Shown here: piece after piece, positions 53,155 to 62,653 of the stretch
Numbering within the stretch: position 1 is the first letter of the stretch
How the letters are laid out: each line of letters starts with the position of its first letter
Source of the DNA: an uncultured Ignavibacteria bacterium
GTDB lineage: Bacteria > Bacteroidota > Ignavibacteria > SZUA-365
Assembly (NCBI GenBank): GCA_913061095.1
Contig: CAJXVM010000006.1
Location: 1-64,000, forward strand
DNA length: 64,000 nucleotides
Direction of reading: 5' to 3'
The notes under the pieces: model-generated
Told to the model about the DNA's origin: nothing
Database searches by the model: none
Seen by the model: only the letters and a program-made list of their open reading frames with translations
Position numbers and translations under genes: made by a program

Positions 53155-54297
53155 TTACTCCGAGAGTATATACCGGGAAATGACGAGGCGCTGGATTTCC
53201 GATGTGCCCTCTCCGATCTGAAGCAGCCGCTGATCACGGTAGAACCGCTCGATGTCATACTCCTTCATCAGACCGTATCCACCATGGACCTGCACCGCTT
53301 CGTCGGCAACTTCCTTAGCAATCTCTGAGCAATACAGCTTCGCCATGGCCGACTCCTTCGCGAACGGCTGTTTATTCTGTTTCAGCCAGCAGGCCTTGTA
53401 CAGCAGATTTCTGCCAAGCTCGACTTTCATGGCCATGTCTGCAAGCTTGAACGCGATGACCTGGAACTTGGAAATGGGTTTTCCGAACTGCCTGCGCTGC
53501 TTGGAGTACTCCAGGGCCATCTCATAAGCGCCCTGTGCGAGGCCGAGTCCCATCGCGGCGATGGACAGGCGGCCGTCATCGAGGGTTTCGAGCATGATAT
53601 GAGAGCCGTCTCCACGATCTCCGAGAAGGTGATCTTCCGGAACGGTGCAGTCGTCGAAGTAAAGTTCCGCGGTATTCGAGGCTCGCCACATCATTTTCTC
53701 CTTCATCGCGCGAGACGTGTACCCGGGGGTATCACGATTGACGATGATCGTGGAGAACTCCTTCTTTCCGTCGACCTCACCGGTGACGGCCTGTACCGTC
53801 GTTCCGAGTGTGATATCGGTCGCGCCGTTCGTGATGAAGATCTTCGATCCGTTGATGATCCAGTTGCCGTTCTCGAGCCGTGCGCTTGTCTTCGAGCCAC
53901 GTGAATCCGAACCAGCTTCCGGCTCGGTCAGTCCGAATGCCCAGAGTCCGTCTCCGGTACACAGGGGCGGAATGTACCGCTGCTTCTGCTCCTCCGTGCC
54001 GTGATAATACAGGGGACCGATACCCAGAGAGTTGTGTGCAGCGATCGTCGCTGCCTGTGAGCCGTCGATGCGTGCAAGTTCCTCAACAGCGATGATGTAG
54101 GAAAAGTAATCCATGCCCTGCCCGCCATATTCGGGCGTTACGACGATCCCGAACAGCCCTATCTCCCCCATTTTCTTCGTCAGGTCATAGGAAAACTCTT
54201 CCCTGTCATCGAGCTCTTTCGCAACGGGCTTGATCTCCTGTTCTGCAAATTCCCGCACTGTGCTCCGAATGAGCCTGTGCTCTTCCTGTTCGTACAT
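53155..54297 (-). CDS. Acyl-CoA dehydrogenase
   Basis: 380 residues, the usual short-chain acyl-CoA dehydrogenase length. FAD-binding segments are WAFGLTEPEAGSDSRGSKTS (about 124-143) and NGSKIFITNG. The C-terminal active-site region reads LLQIGEGTSEIQRLVISRYI, with the glutamate in GEGTSEIQR. It oxidises an acyl-CoA to the enoyl-CoA with transfer of electrons to ETF; the chain length cannot be read from the sequence. No ETF genes are nearby. The downstream HicB-like gene and the divergent kinase at 54592 are its only neighbours. Confidence 0.94.
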   Translation of the reverse strand: MYEQEEHRLIRSTVREFAEQEIKPVAKELDDREEFSYDLTKKMGEIGLFGIVVTPEYGGQGMDYFSYIIAVEELARIDGSQAATIAAHNSLGIGPLYYHGTEEQKQRYIPPLCTGDGLWAFGLTEPEAGSDSRGSKTSARLENGNWIINGSKIFITNGATDITLGTTVQAVTGEVDGKKEFSTIIVNRDTPGYTSRAMKEKMMWRASNTAELYFDDCTVPEDHLLGDRGDGSHIMLETLDDGRLSIAAMGLGLAQGAYEMALEYSKQRRQFGKPISKFQVIAFKLADMAMKVELGRNLLYKACWLKQNKQPFAKESAMAKLYCSEIAKEVADEAVQVHGGYGLMKEYDIERFYRDQRLLQIGEGTSEIQRLVISRYILSE

Positions 54298-54591
54298 GGA
54301 TTGCTCCTTGGAATACGTGAAAATGGCGAACCCGGACGCTGCAATCGTTGCGGGCAGGACGCCCGTTCACCGAAAAATATATGCATTGCATGATCTCCTC
54401 GAATATAATGTTTCAATATTGCGGAATCCAGATCAATCCTGCTCCAAATCGCCCTGTTTTGACATCGCAGTCCCAATGATCCCCCGTCGGACCTACCTGA
54501 TGGCCTTGCATGCATGTGCACAACGCCGCGGATGGACATTTTGTACTATGACCGGTGCTGGCGATATTTCGACAACACTTCAGCAGAGGCC

Positions 54592-56193
54592 ATGCGACGA
54601 AAACGTCTGAACACTATTCTTCTCGTTCTCCTGCTTCTGATCCTTGCACCTGCACTGCTGTACACTGGATATGAATTCTCGCGGCTAAGCAAATCCGAAG
54701 AGCAGCTTTCCAGGGTTTACGAGCAGCAGCTCGAAACCGTCCTCTTCTCGGTAAATCAGTACGCGACGGATATCACCGGCGGCTGGATCAATACGTTCGA
54801 GAGGACACTCGCCTCGTCTTCCTCCTCGCATGCTGCAATCGCCGAGGTGCCGACGGAAATCGGTGCACGCGAGACGATCCGTGGACTCGCGCTTCTCGAC
54901 TCCAGTATCACAATGCGGGCGTTTTTCAGTCCCGTTGACGAGGAGACCGGAACTGATGCCCTGCGCACGGGGCTGCAGGACTCTCTCGAGACACATCGCG
55001 AAAAACTTGATCGGCTGCTTCGGTATAAGACCGAGGATTACAGGAAGATCGAACCGTTCCTGGTTCAGATCGGAGACAGTATCCGGGTGCTCGCGCTTGT
55101 GGCCGTTCTGTCATTCGACAGGGGGCAGCACTTCTTTGGTGTACTCTGTCTCGACCAGGAGGATTTCATACAGCGCGTCCTCGGACCGAAGTTTCGGGCC
55201 ATTGCCAGTGAAGACCTGCTGTTGTTCTGCCGTGACAAACGAACGGGCAACATTGTCGTCAGCACCGCCGATCTGGAAAACATGGTCAGGGAGGATACGC
55301 AGTCCCGCAGACTCTGGCTTTTCCCGGATTATGAAATCGGGATCCGACTTCGCGGGACGACGATTGAAGAACTGGCAGCGGAACGTTTCATGCAAACGGG
55401 CGTCCTCTTTATCGCTGTTGACATTTTGCTGATTATCGGCGCCATCATCGTCTTTCGGAATATCCGTCGTGAAGTGGAGCTCGCTCAGTTGAAGTCCGAC
55501 TTCGTCTCCAACGTATCCCACGAACTGAAAACACCTCTTGCGCTGATTCGGATGTTCGCGGAAACGCTCGAAATGAAACGTGTTCCGAACGAGGAGAAAA
55601 AGCAGGAGTATTACAGCATTATCGTGCAGGAGACCGAGCGGCTCACCCGACTGATCAATAATATTCTGACCTTTTCGCGCATTGAATCCGGCCGCAAGGA
55701 ATATCACATGCGACGCACGGATCTGAACACCATCGTGGAAAAAGTCATGAGCATTTACGGCTTCCACCTCGAGCACCGGGAATTCTCCTCCGAGATCCAC
55801 CTCGACGATCGACCTGTAATCGTGCATGCTGATGAAGAAGCTGTGGCGGAGGCTCTGATCAACCTCATCGATAATGCGATGAAGTACAGCGATGAGCAGA
55901 GACATGTTGCAATTCGTACCGGAGCACGTGAAGGGCAATGTTTCATCGAAGTGGAAGATCACGGCATCGGCATTGACCCGCGGCATCAGAAAAGAATATT
56001 CGAAAAATTCTACCGAGTTTCTGAGGGACTCGTGCATACGGCAAAAGGCAGCGGTCTCGGACTCTCTCTGGTCCAGGCGATCGCCACGGCGCACGGAGGT
56101 CATGTGCAGCTTGAAAGCACCCCCGGCCGCGGCAGCCGCTTCCGTCTCTGCTTCCCTGTATTTAAATCGGATTCGCAGCACAGCAACGGATAA
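54592..56193 (+). CDS. Membrane sensor histidine kinase (two-component with next gene)
   Basis: 533 residues from the ATG at 54592 (upstream AGAGG); a longer frame reaching back to 54514 has no support. Helix 1 is about 8-28 (LNTILLVLLLLILAPALLY), a periplasmic sensor follows, helix 2 is near 270-290 (VLFIAVDILLIIGAIIVFRN). The H-box FVSNVSHELKTPLALIRMFA is typical of HisKA. The ATP domain has ALINLIDNAMKYS, DHGIGID and GSGLGLSLV. The 294-bp gap 54298-54591 holds no other gene. It pairs with the response regulator 5 bp downstream. Confidence 0.92.
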   Translation: MRRKRLNTILLVLLLLILAPALLYTGYEFSRLSKSEEQLSRVYEQQLETVLFSVNQYATDITGGWINTFERTLASSSSSHAAIAEVPTEIGARETIRGLALLDSSITMRAFFSPVDEETGTDALRTGLQDSLETHREKLDRLLRYKTEDYRKIEPFLVQIGDSIRVLALVAVLSFDRGQHFFGVLCLDQEDFIQRVLGPKFRAIASEDLLLFCRDKRTGNIVVSTADLENMVREDTQSRRLWLFPDYEIGIRLRGTTIEELAAERFMQTGVLFIAVDILLIIGAIIVFRNIRREVELAQLKSDFVSNVSHELKTPLALIRMFAETLEMKRVPNEEKKQEYYSIIVQETERLTRLINNILTFSRIESGRKEYHMRRTDLNTIVEKVMSIYGFHLEHREFSSEIHLDDRPVIVHADEEAVAEALINLIDNAMKYSDEQRHVAIRTGAREGQCFIEVEDHGIGIDPRHQKRIFEKFYRVSEGLVHTAKGSGLGLSLVQAIATAHGGHVQLESTPGRGSRFRLCFPVFKSDSQHSNG

Positions 56194-56198
56194 ACAGT

Positions 56199-56885
56199 AT
56201 GGCAAAAATCCTCCTTATCGAAGACGAAGCGGAAATGCGGCGAGGTCTCACAGACAACCTGCAGTTTGAGGGATATGAGATCGTGAGTGCTGCCGACGGT
56301 GAAGCTGGACTCAGCCTCATTCTCGAGACAGCGGCCGACCTGATTCTCCTCGACGTCATGATGCCGAAAATGAACGGCTTCGATGTCTGCCGCCAGGCGC
56401 GCGAACACGGCATCACCACGCCGATCATCATGCTCACCGCAAAGGGAGAGGAAATCGACCGCGTGCTCGGACTCGAACTCGGAGCGGACGATTACATTAC
56501 GAAACCGTTCAGCCTCCGTGAACTCCTCGCGCGGGTCAAGGCTGCCCTCCGCCGAACCAGCATGGATGCATCGCAGCCTTCGAAGAGTGAGACGCATATC
56601 GGACGCATCAGTGTGGACTTCGTGAATTACATTGCCGATGAAAGCGGAAGTGAGGTCATCCTCACGCACAAGGAATTCGAGGTGCTGAAATACCTCTGGG
56701 AACACCGACAGCAGACCGTCACACGCGACCAGTTGCTCACCGACGTCTGGGGGTATGACACGGCCATTACGACCCGTTCCATCGACAATTTCATTCTCAA
56801 ACTCCGGCAGAAAATTGAACAGGATCCCTCTCATCCGAAACACATTCTCACGGTTCACGGGATGGGATACAAGCTCCTTCCGTGA
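56199..56885 (+). CDS. OmpR/PhoB-family response regulator
   Basis: 228 residues. The receiver (1-120) has the acidic pocket IEDEAE, the phospho-acceptor Asp in LILLDVMMPKMNG and the Lys in YITKPFSLREL. The C-terminal winged helix (about 130-228) has the TITTRSIDNFILKLRQKIEQ recognition helix. It is a transcription factor activated by the kinase just upstream. Its own targets are unknown; the twin jelly-roll gene 95 bp downstream is a candidate. Confidence 0.95.
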   Translation: MAKILLIEDEAEMRRGLTDNLQFEGYEIVSAADGEAGLSLILETAADLILLDVMMPKMNGFDVCRQAREHGITTPIIMLTAKGEEIDRVLGLELGADDYITKPFSLRELLARVKAALRRTSMDASQPSKSETHIGRISVDFVNYIADESGSEVILTHKEFEVLKYLWEHRQQTVTRDQLLTDVWGYDTAITTRSIDNFILKLRQKIEQDPSHPKHILTVHGMGYKLLP

Positions 56886-56979
56886 GCCGGTGACATTTGG
56901 TGACATTTTCTTACCGTGATGAGACATGCGGCACACGCTGTCTGACGTACATTACGGCAGACAGAATTTACCTGCAGGT

Positions 56980-58035
56980 ATGCGTCTTTTAGTTCTCCAT
57001 ATTCTCCTTATCGTTGCCGCGCTTCCCCTCCGCGCACAGCACATGGAAAAAATCGTGGATCTCCACGGCCACTGGCGCTTTGAAATCGGGGACGACACGG
57101 CCTGGGCAGATCCCGGCTTCGATGACAGTGACTGGCAACTGATCCGTGTGCCGTCGTTCTGGGAAAACGAAGGGTACCCCGGATATGACGGCTGGGCCTG
57201 GTACCGTACGCGCTTTACCGTTCCCGGGAAACATCGGTACAACGCGCTGTATCTGAATCTGGGCACGATCGACGATGTCGACGAAGTGTATGTCAACGGT
57301 CATTTCATCGGATTCAGCGGTTCACCACCACCCAACTATATGACCGCCTATGCCGACGCCCGCTGGTACTATGTCCCGTTCGAGTACCTTCATTTCGATG
57401 CACCCAACGTCCTGGCCGTTCGGGTGTTTGACAATGAGATGAGCGGCGGCATCAGCAACGGCGATATCGGCGTGTACCTGCAGAGAAATTATCTCTTCCC
57501 CGATCAGTCGCTCCGTGGAACCTGGAAACTCCGTGCCGGCGACCTTCAGGAATGGAAACAGCCATCCTACGACGACAGTCGCTGGCCGACGGCCTTCGTT
57601 CCCCTGTACTGGGAGACGCAGGGACTGCGTGACTACGACGGGTATGGCTGGTATCGCCGCAGCTTCACGCTTGACGATGCGCTCGCTGATGAACGGCTTA
57701 TTCTGCTGCTGGGAAAAATCGACGATGTCGATCAGGTGTGGCTCAATGGCAGGAGCATCGGAAAGACCGGAAAAATGCCCGAGGATGGCGGGTATTATGT
57801 CGGCAGCGATTCATACAACCGTCTCCGCGCCTACTTCATTCCGCGCGGTATCCTCAAGCGACGGGGAGAGAATGTGATCGCAGTGCGTGTGTATGATGGA
57901 TTTCTGCACGGAGGCATCTACCAGGGCCCCATCGGCCTTATCCGGCAGGATCGATTCCGTACCTGGCAGAATCGGCACCCACAGGATGAGAAAAGCGGAT
58001 TCGAGCGGCTGATGGATGCCCTCTTCGGCAATTAA
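56980..58035 (+). CDS. Exported protein with two tandem glycoside-hydrolase-2-type jelly rolls, no catalytic barrel
   Basis: 351 residues from the ATG at 56980; a longer frame to 56926 is possible but lacks a signal peptide. The signal peptide is about 1-20 (PLRAQ). Two homologous galactose-binding-like jelly rolls follow: the first with WRFEIGDDTAWADPGFDDSDW and GYDGWAWYRTRFTVP, the second with WKLRAGDLQEWKQPSYDDSR and DYDGYGWYRRSFTLD. Each has a DDVD-(E/Q)-V-(Y/W)-(V/L)-NG loop (DDVDEVYVNG, DDVDQVWLNG) as in beta-galactosidase N-domains. No TIM-barrel catalytic domain is present, so it probably binds a carbohydrate. It overlaps the convergent EamA gene by 4 bp. Confidence 0.75.
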   Translation: MRLLVLHILLIVAALPLRAQHMEKIVDLHGHWRFEIGDDTAWADPGFDDSDWQLIRVPSFWENEGYPGYDGWAWYRTRFTVPGKHRYNALYLNLGTIDDVDEVYVNGHFIGFSGSPPPNYMTAYADARWYYVPFEYLHFDAPNVLAVRVFDNEMSGGISNGDIGVYLQRNYLFPDQSLRGTWKLRAGDLQEWKQPSYDDSRWPTAFVPLYWETQGLRDYDGYGWYRRSFTLDDALADERLILLLGKIDDVDQVWLNGRSIGKTGKMPEDGGYYVGSDSYNRLRAYFIPRGILKRRGENVIAVRVYDGFLHGGIYQGPIGLIRQDRFRTWQNRHPQDEKSGFERLMDALFGN

Positions 58036-58931
58036 GCCGTTACGGCGTCCCGGCCACTGCCTCCCATCTTCTGCAGAATAATCCCGCTTACAATGAGAAT
58101 CAGTCCGACAATGGTTGACGGATAGATGTCCTCTCCGACAGTCACATGAATGACCAGCAGCGACAGAAATGGTGAGAGAAAAACCAGATCGCTGATTCGG
58201 GCGGTGGTCGTGGAGAGGCGCAGCGCCTGCATCCAGAACACGAATGTCAGTCCCATCTCGAACACCCCCACGTACATCGAGCCGAGCAGCGCCGACGGAT
58301 CCGACGGGATAGCGGCTCCGCTTATCAGGAACAGCGACGTGGAGTACACACTCCCGAAGGCGAAGCTGACCATCAGACGAAGCACGGCATCACCTTCGGC
58401 ACGCATATTGAAAATCCAGTACAGGGCCCAGATCAGAGAGCTCCCGATAGCCAGCAGGACACCTTCGATATTGGTGAACTGCATATCCAGAAGGTCACCA
58501 CGAGTCGAAATCACTGCCACACCGGTGAAACTCACGAACATGGCAGCAATGCTCCGCAGGCGGATGCGCTGCCGCAGAAGGAAGATGGAAAGCAGCACCA
58601 GCACGATGGGCCAGGTATAGTTCAGGGGCTGCGCCTCCTGGGCGGGAAGCAGATCATAGGCACGGAAAAGCACGAGATAATACAGGAAGGGATTCAGCAG
58701 GCCGAGACCGGCGGCTCTCAGCCAGTCCCGCGAAGACCATCCGGGTAAATACCGGAGCGTTCCCCGGGATGTGTTCACGACAAGCAGAACAATGAACGAC
58801 ATGAGGGAAGAAACAAGAAGCAGCTCAAGCACCCCGGTCACACGCAGCGTCAGCTTGAATGCAGACGCAACCGTAGACCAGCAGAGGATGGCGGAAACTG
58901 CGTACACATATGCGCGGGACTGCCTGTTCAT
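58032..58931 (-). CDS. EamA/DMT-family permease
   Basis: 299 residues from the ATG at 58931, chosen because the first helix follows directly (AYVYAVSAILCWSTVASAF). Ten membrane helices in two EamA repeats are seen, the second beginning near FTNIEGVLLAIGSSLIWALY. It is an exporter or importer of metabolites of the drug/metabolite transporter class; the substrate is unknown. Frames reaching back to 59069 have a low-complexity N-terminus and are not used. The gene overlaps the twin jelly-roll gene by 4 bp (tail to tail). Confidence 0.88.
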   Translation of the reverse strand: MNRQSRAYVYAVSAILCWSTVASAFKLTLRVTGVLELLLVSSLMSFIVLLVVNTSRGTLRYLPGWSSRDWLRAAGLGLLNPFLYYLVLFRAYDLLPAQEAQPLNYTWPIVLVLLSIFLLRQRIRLRSIAAMFVSFTGVAVISTRGDLLDMQFTNIEGVLLAIGSSLIWALYWIFNMRAEGDAVLRLMVSFAFGSVYSTSLFLISGAAIPSDPSALLGSMYVGVFEMGLTFVFWMQALRLSTTTARISDLVFLSPFLSLLVIHVTVGEDIYPSTIVGLILIVSGIILQKMGGSGRDAVTA

Positions 58932-59096
58932 CGATGCGGAATATAGGCATTTCCCGCGCCGACGAAAACTGAAAGCAACGGACGATTTGGGCGGCATGCC
59001 CGAATTCCGCATCTTGTTGTCATCTGAGTACGCATCACCGGTTTCACGCTCTTGCCGGCTGCGATCCATCCTGCATCATAATCGGAGACCACTACC

Positions 59097-60248
59097 ATGA
59101 GAACATTCCTGTTCTCCTGTCTGGCCATGCTGTGTGCTTTTCTCCCTGCAACACGTTCCGCCTCCTCCGCCGCCGCCACAACACGTCCGGATCCACCCAA
59201 TCAGGACTCGCTCCGCATGATTGTGCGTGAACTGATCGATCCCTACGGGGTCGACATTTCCGGTCAGTTCTTCATCGCCTTCGAGGCCGGAAAGGACTAT
59301 CAGGAGCCATTCAGCGACTTCTTCATCAACCGGGGATACATCAATTTCAGGAAAGAGCTGCTGCCGGGTATTTCGGGCCGCATCACTCCTGACATCTCCG
59401 TAGACCGCGAGGGTGATGGTGAAGGGGATCTCGAAATGCGCCTCAAGTACTGCTATGTCCGAGCCGATCTGCCCGATCTCGGCGTGTTCAGCGAACCGAA
59501 ATTGGAGTTTGGGTTGGTCGCGCGGCCGTGGCTCGGATTCGAACAGAAAATCAATCGCTTTCGCGTCCAGGGGTACATGTTCCTCGAGCACAACGGCATA
59601 CTCAACTCCGCGGATTTCGGCGCATCGGCGATGACTCTGCTCGGCGGCGAAATGCCCGAACAGTACCAGCGGGAGGTCAATTCGAGCTGGCCGGGGACAT
59701 ATGGAAGCATCGCCGTCGGCGTCTTCAACGGCGGCGGCTATCACGCGATTGAGTCCAATATCAATAAGACGCTGGAGGGACGTATCACGCTGCGCCCTCT
59801 GCCCGCTCTGCTCCCGGGACTGCAGTTCACGTATTCAGGGGTAACGGGAAAGGGCAATCGCGAGATTCCTATCGACTGGACGATGCATCTCGGCTTCATC
59901 TCGTTCGAACACCGCTATCTCGTGTTCACCGGCACATATTTTTCCGGCACCGGAGATTTCAGGGGTTCCGCTGTCGATCCCCTGCACATCCCCATCGAGC
60001 AGGAGGGATTTTCACTGTTCACCGAGCTGCGAATCGACGCGCTCCCCGTCAGCATAATCGGCCGCTTCGACCGCATGCGCGACATACCCGAATTCGGCCG
60101 CAACAAACGCACAGATCGCATCATTGCGGGTATTGCATACCACTTCGCACACAGCAGCAAAGTGCTTGTCGATTATGAGCGCGCGGAAGACGAACACGGC
60201 ACTCTCCTACTCGACGTGGCAAAACTCAGTGTGGAATTCGATTTCTAG
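59097..60248 (+). CDS. Phosphate-selective-porin-like outer-membrane protein
   Basis: 383 residues with a signal peptide (about 1-21, RSAS). The body alternates as a beta barrel: VDISGQFFIAFEAG, ISGRITPDISVDREGDG, LKYCYVRADLPDL, and ends in LLLDVAKLSVEFDF, a typical closing strand. The overall pattern fits the OprO/OprP-like (porin family 17-like) group. It lies tail to tail with the phosphate permease gene, with a shared terminator between them. A role in anion uptake is therefore plausible but not shown. Confidence 0.72.
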   Translation: MRTFLFSCLAMLCAFLPATRSASSAAATTRPDPPNQDSLRMIVRELIDPYGVDISGQFFIAFEAGKDYQEPFSDFFINRGYINFRKELLPGISGRITPDISVDREGDGEGDLEMRLKYCYVRADLPDLGVFSEPKLEFGLVARPWLGFEQKINRFRVQGYMFLEHNGILNSADFGASAMTLLGGEMPEQYQREVNSSWPGTYGSIAVGVFNGGGYHAIESNINKTLEGRITLRPLPALLPGLQFTYSGVTGKGNREIPIDWTMHLGFISFEHRYLVFTGTYFSGTGDFRGSAVDPLHIPIEQEGFSLFTELRIDALPVSIIGRFDRMRDIPEFGRNKRTDRIIAGIAYHFAHSSKVLVDYERAEDEHGTLLLDVAKLSVEFDF

Positions 60249-60270
60249 ATTCTGCAACACATGAGAAAAC

Positions 60271-60302
60271 AATGAGGCTGGCGGGTCACGGTCAGCCTCA
60301 TT
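60271..60302. terminator. Bidirectional hairpin terminator between the porin and phosphate permease genes
   Basis: AATGAGGCTG (60271-60280) pairs perfectly with CAGCCTCATT (60293-60302) around a 12-base loop. It is AT-rich on both flanks and sits between two convergent genes (ends 60248 and 60330). T-runs are modest, so it is a moderate terminator in either direction. Confidence 0.75.
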
Positions 60303-60329
60303 GTATATTTGCCGAATACTGTTTCGGTC

Positions 60330-62627
60330 CTACTCTTCCCCGTCACCGTCCTGCTCTGCAGAATTGACCGGTCCCTCCGGGATCAGACCTTCCTTGACAT
60401 AACACTTTCTGCAGTTGTGATAGAGCTGATTCGCATGATGGATGATCTCCTCGCATTCAGTGAGGATTTCGAGGTACAGCAGGCTCGTGCGTGACGTATA
60501 CTTTTCCTTCTTCGAACGCTTGAGCTGCTGCTTGTCAGCCTTCCGGATGCGGGATGTAAGGTCTTCCGCCTTTTCAGTGATCTTCTCGATTTTCTTGAAA
60601 TCCTGTGACGCGATACTCTCTGAGATACGCGACAGCTCTTTTTTCAGATCCTCTGCGATCGCGGCGAACTCCTCCTGCTGGAAATCCGACAGTCCTTTGT
60701 GATTATTGTCGATGTGCACGTAGCACTGGGTTGCGAGATTCCGCAGGCTTCTCAGCAGCAGTTGCAGGGAACTCATCGCCTCCGAGTAGGTTTTGTTCTC
60801 AATGTTTTCGTCGCGTTCCTCCATCCGCGAGGTGCGGAGAATGCTTGCCGTCATTCCTTTACCGCGCTTGTCGAGATCCTTTGACAGCTGTTTCGCCTCC
60901 TTCAGCATCACGCGGTCTTCAGTGGTGATCCCCTCATGTACGCGTCCGATGATCTGAATCGTCGTGGATATCGCGTAGCTGAAATCCACTTTCAGGGAAT
61001 CAAGTGCGGCCTGGATATCCGACCCTGCGCCGCTGATGCGACGCTCCATTTCCTGCTGCTCTTTCTCGCGCTTCCGATGCAGATGAATGGACCGCCAGAG
61101 CAGAAATCCGGCCAGGCCGGCGAGCGCGATGAGACCCGCCAGCTGTGTGAAATAAATGATTGTGGCAATAATCGCTGCGGCAGTCGAGGCAATGAATGCA
61201 GTAAAGAACCATCCGCCAATGACGGTCAGCACTCCGGAGACGCGGTAGACGGCGGAGTCCCTGCCCCAGGCACGATCCGGAAGCGCCGTGGCCATTGAGA
61301 CCATGAAGGTCACATACGTTGTCGACAGCGGGAGCTTCAGTGACGTGCCGAAGGATATCAGCAGTGCGGCGACGATGAGATTCACCGCAGCGCGCAGGAG
61401 ATCAAATGCCGGGTACTCGCCGTTTTCATCCGGTACCGGTTGATATTTCGTCGTATCAAAACGTCCTTCGACTTTCCGTTTGACGAACTCGGGAGTGATG
61501 ATCGAGACAAAGCGAAAGATGGCCAGGACAATTCGCACGATGGACCGTGCCGGTGCGATTGACTCGAAGCGCTCATATCCTTCGCTCTGTCTGCCGAGAT
61601 TGACCGAGGTGGCGGTCACCGTGCGTGCCTTCTTGTTGATCCACAGTGTCGTGGCCATGATGGCACCGGCGACCAGCAGCATCCAGGTATTCGCACGGAC
61701 CGGCTGCGCGAGTGCCTCCATCGTATGCGTCCATGGATCAGTCGCAGCCTGCGACTTCAAGTATGCGGCAAGCCCGCCCATCGGTGCGCCGATAAAGTTG
61801 ACGAGGTCGTTCGCCGCGAAGGCCATCGCGAGGGCGAACGTGCCCGCGAGCACAATGGGTTTGAATACATTGATCTTCATCGTCCAGACGAGCAACTGCA
61901 TGACGGCCGTCCAGACGAGAAACGATATGCCTGCGATGATCAGCGTATGCTCCTTGAGCCATAGTGCCTGCTGTTCATCCAGGAAGGAAGCCCCCTTAGC
62001 ACCCTTTACCATCAGAAAATACGAGAGAGCTGCAAGCGCCAGCCCTCCCCAGATGGCACCGTACCTGCTGAGCCGCTTCCCGTAATCGAAGGTGAACAAC
62101 ATGCGAGAGAAATACTGTACGACCGATCCCACAATGAAGGCGACGATCACTGAAGCCACGATCCCGAAGACGATTTTGAAAACGCTCGCTGTGTTGATAT
62201 ACATGAACACATCACCGACACCGCCGTTGCCGGCCTGAATCACCTTGATTGTGGAAATGGCGAACGCCGAACCCAAGAGTTCAAAGACGAGGGATACCGT
62301 GGTTGATGTTGGCAGCCCGAATGTGTTGAAAAAATCGAGAAGTAATACGTCAGTCAGCATCGTCGCCACGAAGATAAACATGACCTCCGGAAAGGTCAGG
62401 AACTGCGGATTGAAAATCCCCTTCCTCGCAACCTCCATCAGCCCGCTGGAGAATGTCACGCCGACGACGATGCCCAGCGTGGCAATGATCATGATAACCA
62501 CACGGGGAGCCACCTTCGCACCGATGGCGGAATTGAGGAAATTCACTGCGTCGTTCGCGACTCCGACCATGAGATCGATCAGTGCCGTCGCGAGCAGAAT
62601 GACCAGAATGATGATAAAGATGTCCAT
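60330..62627 (-). CDS. PiT-family phosphate permease with C-terminal PhoU-like domain
   Basis: 765 residues, longer than the usual 500 of PiT carriers. The N-terminal part has the PHO4 signature GVANDAVNFLNSAIG near 22-36, and the second copy FAANDLVNFIGAPMGGLAA near 275-293. About ten membrane helices extend to near 525. The last 220 residues are soluble, helical and PhoU-like (LKEAKQLSKDLDKRGKGMTA, LRNLATQCYVHIDNNHKGLS). It imports inorganic phosphate (or metal phosphate) with protons. The tail may regulate transport directly. It lies 26 bp downstream of phoU. Fusions of this kind are common in Bacteroidota. Confidence 0.92.
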   Translation of the reverse strand: MDIFIIILVILLATALIDLMVGVANDAVNFLNSAIGAKVAPRVVIMIIATLGIVVGVTFSSGLMEVARKGIFNPQFLTFPEVMFIFVATMLTDVLLLDFFNTFGLPTSTTVSLVFELLGSAFAISTIKVIQAGNGGVGDVFMYINTASVFKIVFGIVASVIVAFIVGSVVQYFSRMLFTFDYGKRLSRYGAIWGGLALAALSYFLMVKGAKGASFLDEQQALWLKEHTLIIAGISFLVWTAVMQLLVWTMKINVFKPIVLAGTFALAMAFAANDLVNFIGAPMGGLAAYLKSQAATDPWTHTMEALAQPVRANTWMLLVAGAIMATTLWINKKARTVTATSVNLGRQSEGYERFESIAPARSIVRIVLAIFRFVSIITPEFVKRKVEGRFDTTKYQPVPDENGEYPAFDLLRAAVNLIVAALLISFGTSLKLPLSTTYVTFMVSMATALPDRAWGRDSAVYRVSGVLTVIGGWFFTAFIASTAAAIIATIIYFTQLAGLIALAGLAGFLLWRSIHLHRKREKEQQEMERRISGAGSDIQAALDSLKVDFSYAISTTIQIIGRVHEGITTEDRVMLKEAKQLSKDLDKRGKGMTASILRTSRMEERDENIENKTYSEAMSSLQLLLRSLRNLATQCYVHIDNNHKGLSDFQQEEFAAIAEDLKKELSRISESIASQDFKKIEKITEKAEDLTSRIRKADKQQLKRSKKEKYTSRTSLLYLEILTECEEIIHHANQLYHNCRKCYVKEGLIPEGPVNSAEQDGDGEE

Positions 62628-62653
62628 GCGGCAATACGAATGTAAAATGATGA

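Noticed and set aside
60330-62627. Frameshifted fusion of separate PiT and PhoU genes
   Set aside because: The frame is continuous with a natural linker, and such C-terminal PhoU-like tails are known in PiT proteins of related phyla.
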